From: Pseudomonas solani
Lineage (GTDB): Bacteria; Pseudomonadota; Gammaproteobacteria; Pseudomonadales; Pseudomonadaceae
NCBI RefSeq assembly: GCF_026072635.1
Contig: NZ_AP023081.1
Coordinates: 3,220,501 to 3,284,500, forward strand
Reading direction: 5' to 3'
Length of the DNA: 64,000 nucleotides
Part shown: positions 26,975 through 35,659 of the stretch, piece after piece
Layout of the letters: each line of letters starts with the position of its first letter
Position numbering within the stretch: position 1 is the stretch's first letter
Notes under the pieces: generated by a model
What the model saw: only the letters and a program-made list of their open reading frames with translations
Told to the model about the DNA's origin: nothing
The model's database searches: none
Program-made: the position numbers and the translations under genes

Positions 26975-28624
26975 ATGAACCTGCACCAGTTCGCCGAGAC
27001 CCATGACGTGCTCAACCAGGTGCCGTCCCTGGACGGCGCCAACCTCTACCGCGTCGACCTGCCCCTGCAGGAATGGACCCGCCGCTACGACGGCGGCTGG
27101 GCCGAGGCGCAGCTCGACCACTACGGTGCTGCGGCCGGCGGCGCGTTGATGGCGGCGGGTTTCCTCGCCAACGAGAACAAGCCGGTATTCAAGAGCCATG
27201 ACCGCTACGGCAACCGCATCGACCTGGTGGAGTTCCACCCCGCCTACCACGAGCTGATGGCCTCGGCCATCGCCGCCGGCATCCCCTCGCTGCCCTGGAC
27301 CGACCCGCGTCCCGGCGCCCAGGTGGCGCGCGCGGCCCTCAACTACCTGCACAACCAGCCCGAGGCCGGCAACGCCTGCCCGCTGACCATGACCTACGCC
27401 AGCGTCCCGGCCCTCAAGCTGCAGCCGGATATCGCCGAAAAGTGGCTGCCGAAGATCCTCTCCACCCAGTACGACCCGCGCAACCTGCCCATGGAGCAGA
27501 AGAGCGGCGTCACCATCGGCATGGCCATGACCGAGAAGCAGGGTGGCACCGACGTACGCGCCAACACCACCCGCGCCCACCCCGTCGGCATCCCCGGCCC
27601 GGGCCAGGCCTACGAGCTGGTCGGCCACAAGTGGTTCTGCTCGGCGCCCATGTGCGACGCCTTCCTCGCCCTGGCCTACACCGACAAGGGCCTGTCCTGC
27701 TTCCTGCTGCCGCGCCACCGCCCGGACGGCACCCGCAACCAGTTCTACATCCAGCGCTTGAAGAACAAGCTGGGCAACTGGGCCAACGCCTCCAGCGAGG
27801 TGGAATACCGTGGCGCCCTGGCCTGGATGATCGGCGAGGAAGGGCGCGGCGTGCCCACCATCATCGAAATGGTCTCCCTGACCCGCTTCGACTGCATGAT
27901 CGGTTCCAGCTCGCTGATGCGTCAGGCGCTGACCCAGGCCGCGCACCACTGCGCCCACCGCAAGGTCGGCGGGCGCGTGCTGGCCGACCAGCCGCTGATG
28001 CAGAACGTACTGGCCGACCTGGCCCTGGAAAGCGAAGCCGCGCTGGCCCTGACCATGCGCATGGGCCGCGCCCTGGATCACGCCCACGACGAGCAGGAAG
28101 ACAAGTTCGCCCGCCTGGTCACAGCCGTGGGCAAGTACTGGATCTGCAAGCGCGCCCCCGCGATGATCAACGAGGCCCAGGAATGCATGGGCGGCGCCGG
28201 CTACGTCGAGGAAACCATCCTCCCGCGCCTCTACCGCGAAGCGCCGGTCAACTCCATCTGGGAAGGCTCCGGCAACGTCCAGTGCCTGGACGTGCTGCGC
28301 GCCCTGTCCAAGGAGCCCGGCGTGCTCGACGCTCTGTTCGCCGAACTGGGAGACGGCCACGGCGACGCCCGCCTGGCCGCCCACATCGGCAACCTCAAGG
28401 CTGCCTTCCATGACACCGCCGACATCCAGTACCGCGCCCGCCAGCTCACCGAAGACGTCGCCGTGGGGCTGCAGGCCAAGCTGCTGCTGGAAGCCGGCAA
28501 CGCCACCGTCTCCGACGCCTTCATCGCCAGCCGCCTCGGCCACGGCGGCCGCGTCTACGGCACCCTGCCGCGCGGCGTGGATGTCGAAGCGCTGATGGCG
28601 CGCAGCACGCCGCATCTGGTGTAA
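26975..28624 (+). CDS. AidB-like acyl-CoA dehydrogenase family protein
   Basis: A 549-residue flavoprotein of the AidB branch: N-terminus THDVLNQVPSLDGANLY, the MTMTYASVPALKLQP and GMAMTEKQGGTDVRANTTRA segments, the KWFCSAPMCDAFLALA region, and ARQ-type C-terminal helices with ECMGGAGYVEETILPRLYR and IWEGSGNVQCLDVLRAL. E. coli AidB is linked to alkylation damage, but close Pseudomonas relatives are usually annotated as acyl- or isovaleryl-CoA dehydrogenases; the substrate is unknown. Cotranscribed with the TetR gene. Start chosen at 26975 after an AGGAG ribosome site (CTAGGAGAACCGCC). Confidence 0.88.
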   Translation: MNLHQFAETHDVLNQVPSLDGANLYRVDLPLQEWTRRYDGGWAEAQLDHYGAAAGGALMAAGFLANENKPVFKSHDRYGNRIDLVEFHPAYHELMASAIAAGIPSLPWTDPRPGAQVARAALNYLHNQPEAGNACPLTMTYASVPALKLQPDIAEKWLPKILSTQYDPRNLPMEQKSGVTIGMAMTEKQGGTDVRANTTRAHPVGIPGPGQAYELVGHKWFCSAPMCDAFLALAYTDKGLSCFLLPRHRPDGTRNQFYIQRLKNKLGNWANASSEVEYRGALAWMIGEEGRGVPTIIEMVSLTRFDCMIGSSSLMRQALTQAAHHCAHRKVGGRVLADQPLMQNVLADLALESEAALALTMRMGRALDHAHDEQEDKFARLVTAVGKYWICKRAPAMINEAQECMGGAGYVEETILPRLYREAPVNSIWEGSGNVQCLDVLRALSKEPGVLDALFAELGDGHGDARLAAHIGNLKAAFHDTADIQYRARQLTEDVAVGLQAKLLLEAGNATVSDAFIASRLGHGGRVYGTLPRGVDVEALMARSTPHLV

Positions 28625-28682
28625 CGCTCGGCGTGTGGCGTCGTAGGTCGGGTGAAACCCGGCGATCTTTCTGGCCAGCGGT

Positions 28683-29417
28683 TCAGCGCCGCTGCCAGAT
28701 CATCTTCCCGCCCGTGCCCTCGGTGACCAGGTAGGGGTCGCTGAAGCGGTAGCGGGCGGCGGGCTGGTAGTCGGCGGCGCCTTGCTGGCGTACCAGCAGC
28801 ACGCCGTTGTCGCTGCGCCATTGGCCGCTGTATTGCAACTGGCCGGGGCTGTCGTAACTCCAGTCGCCGCCACCGCCGGCGGAGCGGGTCCATTGCGCCA
28901 CGCTGCCGTCGGCGCCGAGGCGCAGGGTCATCACGGTGTTGAAGGAGGCGAAGCCGGTGCCGCCGCTGCTGTTGATGATCTTCTCGTGCACCCAGTTGCC
29001 CACCAGGGCCGGGTCCAGGCCGCCGCCCGTGCTTTGGGGCTGTGCCTGTGCGTTCGCCTGGTCGGCGCGCAGGAACAGTGCCTGGCGCTCCAGTACCTGG
29101 CCGTTGCGCGGGTCGCGGGCGGCGATGCGGGTGGCGAGCTGGGCGTCGGCGTAGCGGGCGGCGAGGGTGGCGACCACCTGGCCGGATTGCGGCACGCTGA
29201 TTTCCGCCCGCAGCACCTGGCCGTCGAAGCTGCCCTTGAGGTCGAGGCGCAGGCTGCCGTTCTCCACGTACTGGCCGCTTACCGCCTGGCCGTCCTGGCG
29301 CAGCACCAGTTCGGTGGGCTGGCCGTCGAGGTTGGCCTGGTAGCGGCCGTCGAGTTCGCCGGCCAGCAGGGAGCAGCAGTAGAAGGCGGGTAGCAGCAGG
29401 CAGAGAAGGCGGGCCAT
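28683..29417 (-). CDS. Conserved secreted protein of unknown function
   Basis: A 244-residue protein with a signal peptide (LLCLLLPAFYCCSLLAGELDG) and no recognised domain. The body is beta-rich, alternating Gly and Gln (DGRYQANLDGQPTELVLRQ, SGQYVENGSLRLDL), suggestive of a lipocalin-like or small beta-barrel fold. No catalytic motif seen. The gene sits alone on the minus strand between the acyl-CoA dehydrogenase gene and amn. Confidence 0.75.
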   Translation of the reverse strand: MARLLCLLLPAFYCCSLLAGELDGRYQANLDGQPTELVLRQDGQAVSGQYVENGSLRLDLKGSFDGQVLRAEISVPQSGQVVATLAARYADAQLATRIAARDPRNGQVLERQALFLRADQANAQAQPQSTGGGLDPALVGNWVHEKIINSSGGTGFASFNTVMTLRLGADGSVAQWTRSAGGGGDWSYDSPGQLQYSGQWRSDNGVLLVRQQGAADYQPAARYRFSDPYLVTEGTGGKMIWQRR

Positions 29418-29563
29418 GGCGGAGGACTCGTCGTTGGGGTCGCCCAAGCCTAGTCGCAGGCCGTGCAGGCTGCCATTGCCGGGACAATCGTCGCGCAATG
29501 CACCGAAGGCTCTATGCCGCGGGCCCGGACAGCGGCAAGATAGAACCTGTTCGCACAGACAGG

Positions 29564-31045
29564 ATGCCGATCGTGACCCAGGATACCCCCGAGTTTCTCA
29601 TCGCCAGCACCGCCGAAGAGGCGGTCGACCGTCTGGCCGAGCTGCATGGCCGCGCCACCTCAGCGCTGAGCCAGGCCCTCAAGCTCTACCTCAAGGAACG
29701 GGCCGAGCCGGACGCCGCCCAGCGCGCGCAGTTCCGCTACCCGGAGTTGCGCATCACCTATCGCTGCCAGGGCGAGGTGCCGTCCACCGTCCGCGCCTAC
29801 GCCAAGATGCAGGTGCCGGGCACCTACAGCGTCACCGTCACCCACCCCGCGGCCTTCCGCAAATACCTGCTGGAGCAGCTGCGCCCGCTGATGAGCGACT
29901 TCACCGTGCAGGTGGAGGTGGGCGTGAGCCAGCAGAACATCCCCTACCCCTACGTGGTCGAGCAGGGCGATGAGCTGGCCGGCACCGACGTGACCGCCGC
30001 CGCCCTGGCGCGGGTGTTCCCCAGCACCGACCTGTCCGCCGCCACCGATGGTGTCGCCGACGGGCTCTATGACTGGGAGCAGGCCGACCCGCTGCCCCTG
30101 GCACTGTTCGACGCGGCGCGGGTGGATTTCTCCCTGCGTCGCCTGGTGCACTACACCGGCAGCGACTGGCGCCATGTGCAGCCCTGGATCCTGCTGACCA
30201 ACTACCATCGCTACGTCGACCAGTTCATCCAGCACGGCCTCACCCAGCTGCGCGAAGACCCGCGCTTCGTGCGCATGGTCCTGCCCGGCAACGTGCTGGT
30301 GGAGCGGGACATGAACGAGGAGACCATGCAGGCGGTGATCGACAGCGTGGTCTGGCACCGCTACCAGATGCCGGCTTATCACCTGATCGCTGCCGACGGC
30401 CATGGCGTCACCCTGGTCAACATCGGCGTCGGCCCGTCCAACGCCAAGAACATCACCGACCACCTGGCGGTGCTGCGCCCCCACTGCTGGCTGATGATCG
30501 GCCACTGCGGCGGGCTGCGGCAGTCGCAGACCATCGGCGACTACGTGCTGGCCCACGCCTACATGCGCCGCGACGGCATCCTCGACCGGGTGCTGCCGCC
30601 GCACATTCCGCTGCCGGCCCTAGCCGAAGTGCAGCAGGCCCTGCAGGACGCGGCGGCACTGGTTACCGGTGAACATGGCGAAGACCTCAAGCGGCGCCTG
30701 CGCACCGGCACCGTGCTCACCTACGACGACCGCAACTGGGAGCTGCGCTGGGCCCAGGAGCGCCCGCTGATCAACCTGTCGCGGGCGGTGGCGGTGGACA
30801 TGGAAAGCGGCACCATCGCCGCCCAGGGTTATCGCCTGCGGGTGCCCTACGGCACGCTGCTGTGTGTCTCCGACAAGCCGCTGCACAGCGAGATCAAGCT
30901 GCCGGGCTCGGCCAGCGCCTTCTACCAACGTGCTGTCAGCCAGCACCTGCGCATCGGCATCGCCGCGCTGGACCTGCTGCGCACCCAGCTCAACTCGCTG
31001 CACTCGCGCAAGCTGCGCAGCTTCGACGAGCCGCCGTTCCGTTGA
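29564..31045 (+). CDS. amn: AMP nucleosidase
   Basis: Hydrolyses AMP to adenine and ribose 5-phosphate. 493 residues from the ATG at 29564; a GTG at 29573 with a better-spaced AGGA is an alternative. Strongly similar to E. coli Amn along its length: IPYPYVVEQGDELAG, ARVDFSLRRLVHYTG, TLVNIGVGPSNAKNITDHLA, WLMIGHCGGLRQSQ, GTVLTYDDRNWELR and AVDMESGTIAAQGYRLRVPYG. The C-terminal half is a nucleoside phosphorylase-like fold. An intrinsic terminator follows. Confidence 0.95.
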   Translation: MPIVTQDTPEFLIASTAEEAVDRLAELHGRATSALSQALKLYLKERAEPDAAQRAQFRYPELRITYRCQGEVPSTVRAYAKMQVPGTYSVTVTHPAAFRKYLLEQLRPLMSDFTVQVEVGVSQQNIPYPYVVEQGDELAGTDVTAAALARVFPSTDLSAATDGVADGLYDWEQADPLPLALFDAARVDFSLRRLVHYTGSDWRHVQPWILLTNYHRYVDQFIQHGLTQLREDPRFVRMVLPGNVLVERDMNEETMQAVIDSVVWHRYQMPAYHLIAADGHGVTLVNIGVGPSNAKNITDHLAVLRPHCWLMIGHCGGLRQSQTIGDYVLAHAYMRRDGILDRVLPPHIPLPALAEVQQALQDAAALVTGEHGEDLKRRLRTGTVLTYDDRNWELRWAQERPLINLSRAVAVDMESGTIAAQGYRLRVPYGTLLCVSDKPLHSEIKLPGSASAFYQRAVSQHLRIGIAALDLLRTQLNSLHSRKLRSFDEPPFR

Positions 31046-31063
31046 TCGGCTGTGGATAACGAC

Positions 31064-31089
31064 AAGGGCCGCATGATGCGGCCCTTCTT
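31064..31089 (+). terminator. Rho-independent terminator after amn
   Basis: AAGGGCCGC-ATGAT-GCGGCCCTT followed by CTTCTTCT-like T-rich sequence, 18 bases past the amn stop. Confidence 0.8.
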
Positions 31090-31195
31090 CTGTCTGGACT
31101 GAAAAGTCTGACGTCCTTTGGTGAGTTGCTCGCCAACAATACGCTCAGGTTTGCATTTAAGCTGCCGCACCCCAAGGACGAACGAGGTGACATCG

Positions 31196-32011
31196 ATGGA
31201 GCAGGCCCGCCACTTACTCACGGCATTCTGGGAACCGTTCAGCTTCCTGAACCTTTTCGCCTGGATCAGCGGCGCACTGCTGTTAGGCACGATCGCCGGC
31301 CTGGTGCTGGCCATCCAGTTGCACCGTGGCGGTTGGCTGGCCCGCAGCAAGCGCTGGCATCACTGGACGCTCAAGCTGTATTTCCTGCTGCTGCCGCTGG
31401 CCGGAGGTGTGCTGGGATTCCAGGGCGGGATGCTGTACAGCGGACAGCAACAGATCAATCGGCACCTGGACAGCTACGCGCCGGCCGTGCAGCGGCTGGC
31501 CGATGACACCTGGCAGGACTTCCAGGCTTATGTCCAAGCTCAGGACGAGCAGCGACTGCAGGCCTTGCGCGGCGCCAGCGTGCAAGCGGCACTCAATCAA
31601 CTGGCGCTGGATTACCTGCGCGGCGAGCGGCAGCAGGAGGCCGACGCGCGAGCCGAGGCGTCGCTGGCCGAGCGCGTGGCCTTCGACCTGCTCGATCGTC
31701 TGCGAGCGAGCCTGCTTGGCAAGGCCTTGGGCGAGGTGGCGGTGAGCGAGGCGGCGAGCTACAGCGGGCTCAACAAGAAGGTGCTGGCCGGGGTGCTCGA
31801 TGCGCGGGTGGAGCAACTGTTCCAGGCCGAGTTCCTGCTGGACCTGCTGAAGCGCCAGGTCGGCCATGTGTTCAAGCCGTTTTACATCGCGCTGCTGCTG
31901 CAGCTCGGCCTGCTCCTGGTTTTAATCGCCGGGGAGTGGGGTGTTTCACGCTGGCTCCGCCAGATCCCGTCCGCCGCCCTGGCGGAGCCGGTCGCACTGG
32001 GGGCTCCGTAA
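31196..32011 (+). CDS. Membrane protein of unknown function
   Basis: A 271-residue protein, start at 31196 (MEQARHLLTAFWEP) after a GAGGTG ribosome site. Three hydrophobic segments: about residues 18-42, 60-80 and 240-262. Between the second and third lies a long charged, Gln- and Ala-rich helical region (QDEQRLQALRGASVQAAL), probably exposed on one face. No known domain. It is framed by terminators on both sides, so it looks like a single-gene unit. Confidence 0.75.
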   Translation: MEQARHLLTAFWEPFSFLNLFAWISGALLLGTIAGLVLAIQLHRGGWLARSKRWHHWTLKLYFLLLPLAGGVLGFQGGMLYSGQQQINRHLDSYAPAVQRLADDTWQDFQAYVQAQDEQRLQALRGASVQAALNQLALDYLRGERQQEADARAEASLAERVAFDLLDRLRASLLGKALGEVAVSEAASYSGLNKKVLAGVLDARVEQLFQAEFLLDLLKRQVGHVFKPFYIALLLQLGLLLVLIAGEWGVSRWLRQIPSAALAEPVALGAP

Positions 32012-32044
32012 CAAACGGGCCGCGTGATGCGGCCCGTTTGTTAC
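32008..32044. terminator. Bidirectional terminator with 16-bp perfect stem
   Basis: GTAACAAACGGGCCGC and its exact reverse complement around GTGAT. The stem includes the stop codon of the upstream gene and has T-rich flanks on both strands (GTTTGTTAC each way). It serves the membrane-protein gene on the plus strand and the metallo-hydrolase on the minus strand. Confidence 0.88.
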
Positions 32045-32054
32045 GGGCGGTGGC

Positions 32055-33134
32055 TCAGTTGCCGCTGGCCTCGGCGAGGCCGGTTGCGGCGTCGCCGTCC
32101 AAGGCGGGCACCTGCCACTGGTAGCCCGGCGTCGGCACGCGGAAGTTGTCGGCCTCGACGTTCCAGTCCGCCAGCGCCTTGGCCAGGTCCTTGGGCGGGG
32201 TGTACTGGCCTTCATCGGTGAGGTTGAAGGTGCCGAAGTGGATGGCCAGGCTGTTGCGCGAATCCAGCTGCTTGTGGGCCTGCACGGCATCGTCCGGGTT
32301 CATGTGGTTGTCGCGCATGAACCAGCGTGGCGCATAGGCGCCGATGGGCAGGGCGGCGAAGCGCATGGGCCCGAAGCGCTCGTGGATCAGGCGGAACTCC
32401 GGCCCCAGCCCGGTATCGCCGGGGAACAGCAGCGGGCCGTCCGGCGAGGTGACCACGAAGCCCATCCACAGGGTCCGGTTGGTGTCGCCGCGGGTGCGCG
32501 CCGACCAGTGCTGCACCGGCACCGAGTGCAGGGTGAGTTCGTCGTTCAGCGGCAGCTCCTGCCACCAGTCCAGCTCCACCACGCGGGCGAAACCGGTCTC
32601 GCGGATCAGCGGGCCGTTGCCCAGCCCGGTGGCCACGGTGGCCAGGGGGAAGCGCTCGGCCAGGCCACGCAGGCTTTCCAGGTCCAGGTGGTCGTAATGG
32701 TTGTGGCTGACCAGGATCAGGTCGATGGGCGGTAGCTGGTTGAGGCTCAGGCCCGGCTGCTGATGGCGGCGCGGGCCGATGAAGCTGAAGGGGCTGACGC
32801 GCTGGGACCACACAGGGTCGGTGACGATGTTCAGGCCGCGGTGCTGGATCAGCACGGTGGCGTGGTTGATGTAGGTGATGCGCAGCTCGTCGCCCTGCAC
32901 CCGCTCGACGACCTCGGGGGCGGCGACGGCGGGCTCTTCCACCCAGGGCGCCTGCTTCTCGCGGTTGAACTGCCACTTCAGCACCGACCACAGGTCCTTG
33001 TGCGGCTTGGGTTCGATGTTGTGGAAACGCTGGCCGTCGAAGTGGTCCGAGGTCGGCCCCTGGTAGGGCGTGCCCGCACAGCCGGCCAGGGTCATCAGGC
33101 TGATCAGCCAGGTGGGGCGTAACGCACGGGGCAT
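32055..33134 (-). CDS. MBL-fold metallo-hydrolase lipoprotein
   Basis: A 359-residue member of the RomA/NAPE-PLD-like metallo-beta-lactamase group. Lipoprotein signal (LMTLAGCAG), then the metal motif SHNHYDHLD, VPVQHWSAR with a conserved histidine, LLFPGDTGLGPEF, and MNPDDAVQAHKQL with AIHFGTFNL near the end. Relatives in other organisms hydrolyse phospholipid or N-acyl ethanolamine phospholipids; the substrate here is not known. Confidence 0.85.
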   Translation of the reverse strand: MPRALRPTWLISLMTLAGCAGTPYQGPTSDHFDGQRFHNIEPKPHKDLWSVLKWQFNREKQAPWVEEPAVAAPEVVERVQGDELRITYINHATVLIQHRGLNIVTDPVWSQRVSPFSFIGPRRHQQPGLSLNQLPPIDLILVSHNHYDHLDLESLRGLAERFPLATVATGLGNGPLIRETGFARVVELDWWQELPLNDELTLHSVPVQHWSARTRGDTNRTLWMGFVVTSPDGPLLFPGDTGLGPEFRLIHERFGPMRFAALPIGAYAPRWFMRDNHMNPDDAVQAHKQLDSRNSLAIHFGTFNLTDEGQYTPPKDLAKALADWNVEADNFRVPTPGYQWQVPALDGDAATGLAEASGN

Positions 33135-33217
33135 GGTGGTCCTCGCTCTTGCGGTGGTGGGGCGCTCAACCTAGCATGCGCTTCCGATACCCTGTCCACT
33201 GCCGCTCGTAACCAGCC

Positions 33218-33856
33218 ATGTCGTCCCGCCCGCCGCGCTCTCCACGCCCTTCTTCCCGCCGCCCCCAGCCTGCCGCTCCCCGCCGCGTGGCCAAGGCGCC
33301 GCCGGCCGAACCGCGCCTGGTGCTGTTCAACAAGCCGTTCGACGTGCTCACCCAGTTCAGCGATGGGGAAGGGCGCGCCACCCTCAAGGATTTCATCGAC
33401 ATCCCCGGCATCTACCCCGCGGGGCGTCTCGACCGTGACAGTGAGGGCCTGCTGCTGCTGACCAATGACGGCCGCTTGCAGTCGCGCATCGCCGATCCCA
33501 AGCACAAGCTGGCCAAGACCTACTGGGTGCAGGTGGAAGGGGAGCCCAACGAAGAACAGCTGCAGCGCCTGCGTGACGGCGTCGAACTCAACGACGGCCC
33601 GACCCTGCCGGCCGAGGCGCGCCTGCTGGAGGCGCCGCAACTGTGGGAACGCGACCCGCCCGTGCGCTTCCGCAAGAGCGTACCCACGGCCTGGCTGGAA
33701 CTGGTGATCCGCGAGGGGCGCAACCGCCAGGTGCGGCGCATGACGGCCGCCGTCGGCCTGCCGACCCTGCGCCTGGTGCGCGTGCGCATCGGCCCCTTCG
33801 CCCTGGACGGGCTGGGGCTCGGTCAGTGGAAGGACGTGCCGGCGCGTCTGGACTGA
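33218..33856 (+). CDS. rluE: 23S rRNA pseudouridine synthase (RsuA/RluE family)
   Basis: 212 residues: a basic, Pro- and Arg-rich N-terminal tail (about residues 1-30), then the synthase domain. The catalytic aspartate lies in GRLDRDSEGLLLLTNDG, and LELVIREGRNRQVRRMTAAVGLPTLRLVR is the RluE/RsuA signature. No S4 domain, as in RluE, which makes pseudouridine 2457 of 23S rRNA in E. coli. Assignment to RluE and not another short RsuA-type enzyme is likely, not proven. Confidence 0.88.
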   Translation: MSSRPPRSPRPSSRRPQPAAPRRVAKAPPAEPRLVLFNKPFDVLTQFSDGEGRATLKDFIDIPGIYPAGRLDRDSEGLLLLTNDGRLQSRIADPKHKLAKTYWVQVEGEPNEEQLQRLRDGVELNDGPTLPAEARLLEAPQLWERDPPVRFRKSVPTAWLELVIREGRNRQVRRMTAAVGLPTLRLVRVRIGPFALDGLGLGQWKDVPARLD

Positions 33857-33882
33857 GCGCCGGCGGCTGGATCAGGAACTGA

Positions 33883-34275
33883 TCAGTAGAAGGACTTGAT
33901 CACTTCGATGCCCTTGTTCAGCACCTCGCACCAGGCGCTGCGTACCTCGGTGCTGTGATCCTTGTCGTGCTCGGCGATGGTCAGCAGCAGCGATTCCACC
34001 CACAGGTCGTACATCTCGGGGCGGATGTCGAAGCCCTCGCGGGAATGGGTGGCGCCGAGTGCGCGCAACTTGGTGTCGGGCATGCCGCGGGCGAACATCA
34101 CCAGGTTGAGGATGCCCTGGCGCAGCAGTGCCTTCTGCGCCGGCATATCGGTCTCGGTGAACTTGGCGCGGATCTGCGGCGAGCTGTCGAGAAAGCGGCG
34201 ATAGAAGGCATCGAAGAAATCGGGGTTGGCACAGCAGCGTCCATAGCTCTGCATGACGCGATCAGTGGCGTTCAT
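33883..34275 (-). CDS. Single-domain globin
   Basis: A 130-residue globin: YGRCCANPDFFDAFYRRFLDS (helices A-B), QALL-type E helix region around LRQGILNLVMFARG, and GATHSREGFDIRPEMYDLW containing the probable proximal histidine. It lacks the flavohaemoglobin reductase domain and is longer than most 2/2 truncated globins. Haem binding and ligand are inferred from family. Next to a DUF2788 gene 75 bases away. Confidence 0.85.
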   Translation of the reverse strand: MNATDRVMQSYGRCCANPDFFDAFYRRFLDSSPQIRAKFTETDMPAQKALLRQGILNLVMFARGMPDTKLRALGATHSREGFDIRPEMYDLWVESLLLTIAEHDKDHSTEVRSAWCEVLNKGIEVIKSFY

Positions 34276-34350
34276 GTTGTCTCCAGGCAGAAAAAACGAA
34301 GCCGCCCACGCAGGCGACCTTGCCTGTGCGGGGAGCGCGGGGGAGGTTTT

Positions 34351-34554
34351 TTACATGCCTTCGAGGCCGCCGATCACCAGGGACTTGATGACGAAGCCGA
34401 GCACACCGAGACCCAGGGCGAGGAACAGGATGAAGGTGCCGAAGCGACCGGCCTTGGACTTCTTCGCGAGGTCCCAGACGATGAACGCCATGAACAGCAC
34501 GAGACCGGCGATCATCGCGGTCATCATCCACTCTTCGAATTTCTCGGGGCTCAT
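34351..34554 (-). CDS. DUF2788 family small membrane protein
   Basis: A 67-residue protein with two hydrophobic helices (MMTAMIAGLVLFMAFIVWDL and FILFLALGLGVLGFVI) separated by a basic loop KKSKAGRFG, as in the DUF2788 family of pseudomonads. Start chosen at 34554, preceded by AGAGG. Function unknown; 75 bases upstream of the globin gene on the same strand, so probably cotranscribed. Confidence 0.82.
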   Translation of the reverse strand: MSPEKFEEWMMTAMIAGLVLFMAFIVWDLAKKSKAGRFGTFILFLALGLGVLGFVIKSLVIGGLEGM

Positions 34555-34742
34555 TCTCAACCTCTAGCAGCGAAACGAATCAGACCCGGCGCGGGAATGC
34601 GCCGGGCAGTGATGCCGTGAGGGCGGGGGCTGCGGTTGTTGTTCTGCGAGCCTGGGGCTCTTATTGGCGAAACCACGCGGGGCACAGCAAAGGCGCGGCG
34701 ATTATACGCCGCGCTCCGGTGCTCGCCAGTACCACCTACGTA

Positions 34743-35222
34743 TTAGCCGCGCAGGTGGGTCAGCGGCAGTTCCGTGGTGCTCAGCACCTGGTTGAGCACG
34801 AAGCTCGAACGCACGCTGGTAACGCCTTCGATGCGGGTCAGCTGGCCCAGCAGGAACTGCTGGTAATGGTCCATGTCCGGCACCACCACCTTGAGCTGGT
34901 AGTCCGCCTCCATGCCGGTCACCAGGCAGCACTCCAGCACCTCCGGGCACTGGCCGATCACCGACTGGAAGTGCTCGAAGCGCTCCGGGGTGTGGCGGTC
35001 CATACCGATCAGCACATAGGCGGTCAGGCTCAGCCCCAGCTTCTTGCGGTCGAGCAGGGCCACCTGGCGCACGATGTAGCCGTCGTCCTCCAGCTGCTTC
35101 ACCCGCCGCGAGCAGGGCGAGGGCGACAGGCCGATGCGCTCGGCCAGCTCCTGGTTGGAGATGCGCGCATCGCGCTGCAGTTCGGCGAGGATCTTCAGGT
35201 CGTAGCGGTCGAGTTTTTCCAT
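34743..35222 (-). CDS. Lrp/AsnC family transcriptional regulator
   Basis: A 159-residue regulator: an N-terminal winged helix-turn-helix (DLKILAELQRDARISNQELA, IGLSPSPCSRRVKQLEDDGYI) and a C-terminal RAM/ACT ligand domain (GMEADYQLKVVVPDMDHYQQF). The nearest family name in pseudomonads would be Lrp-like; the effector amino acid is not deducible. The frame is open to 35507 upstream, but the conserved start is at 35222. Confidence 0.9.
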   Translation of the reverse strand: MEKLDRYDLKILAELQRDARISNQELAERIGLSPSPCSRRVKQLEDDGYIVRQVALLDRKKLGLSLTAYVLIGMDRHTPERFEHFQSVIGQCPEVLECCLVTGMEADYQLKVVVPDMDHYQQFLLGQLTRIEGVTSVRSSFVLNQVLSTTELPLTHLRG

Positions 35223-35505
35223 CTGTGCACCCGGATTCCATGTGGATTGCCAGGAATGATGCGTGATTAGTGAAAAATTGCGCAAGTGGCAATCTTCAGA
35301 GCAATCTTTGCAATCATCTGTCGTGCCCGGCAGCTTAAGATTCTTCTCAGTTTCACGGCCCGGACAGCATGTCCACCCGACCCGCCCAATCAGGCGCGTC
35401 GGCGCCGCCGAACCCACCGGTTCGAGTCGGCCCCCGGGTCCGCGCTGCCCAATCAGGCAGGCGATGAAAGCGGCGACACAATTGCCAGCACAGGACAGAT
35501 TCCCC

Positions 35506-35538
35506 AAAGGGGGCCCGAAATAGGGGCCCCCCTTTTTT
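35506..35538 (+). terminator. Intrinsic terminator with no upstream gene
   Basis: AAAGGGGGCCC, loop GAAATAG, GGGCCCCC, then C and T6. The nearest plus-strand gene upstream is rluE, 1.6 kb away, with three minus-strand genes between, so it must end an unannotated transcript or be a remnant. Confidence 0.75.
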
Positions 35539-35574
35539 ATTGCCCGCGAGAAACCTGATGCACAGGCTCAATCC

Positions 35575-35619
35575 GTAGGATGGGTCGGGCGGCGTTCCGC
35601 GAGCTCGGCGAAACCCATC
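35575..35619. repeat. Dispersed repeat, second copy
   Basis: GTAGGATGGGTCGGGCGGCG then TTCCGCGAGC and GCGAAACCCAT, nearly identical to the first half of the element at 19796-19898. Confidence 0.75.
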
Positions 35620-35659
35620 GAGCCCGAGCACGGATCAGCATGGGTGTTTGCGAGAGGCC

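Larger units (their letters stand above)
35223..35659 (+). other. Gene-free spacer with orphan terminator; candidate small RNA
   Basis: No supported reading frame in 437 bases. It holds a duplicated GCCCAATCAGGC (about 35380 and 35446), an intrinsic terminator for plus-strand transcription at 35506-35538 with no annotated gene before it, and a dispersed repeat at 35575-35619. A plus-strand transcript of up to about 250 bases ending at the terminator would be a small RNA. I could not find a convincing sigma-70 promoter by eye, nor match it to a known Pseudomonas sRNA. Confidence 0.4.

Noticed and set aside
35416..35432. GGTTCGAGTCGG resembling a tRNA T-loop
   Set aside because: The stem pairs only three bases, and no acceptor, D or anticodon arm could be found around it.
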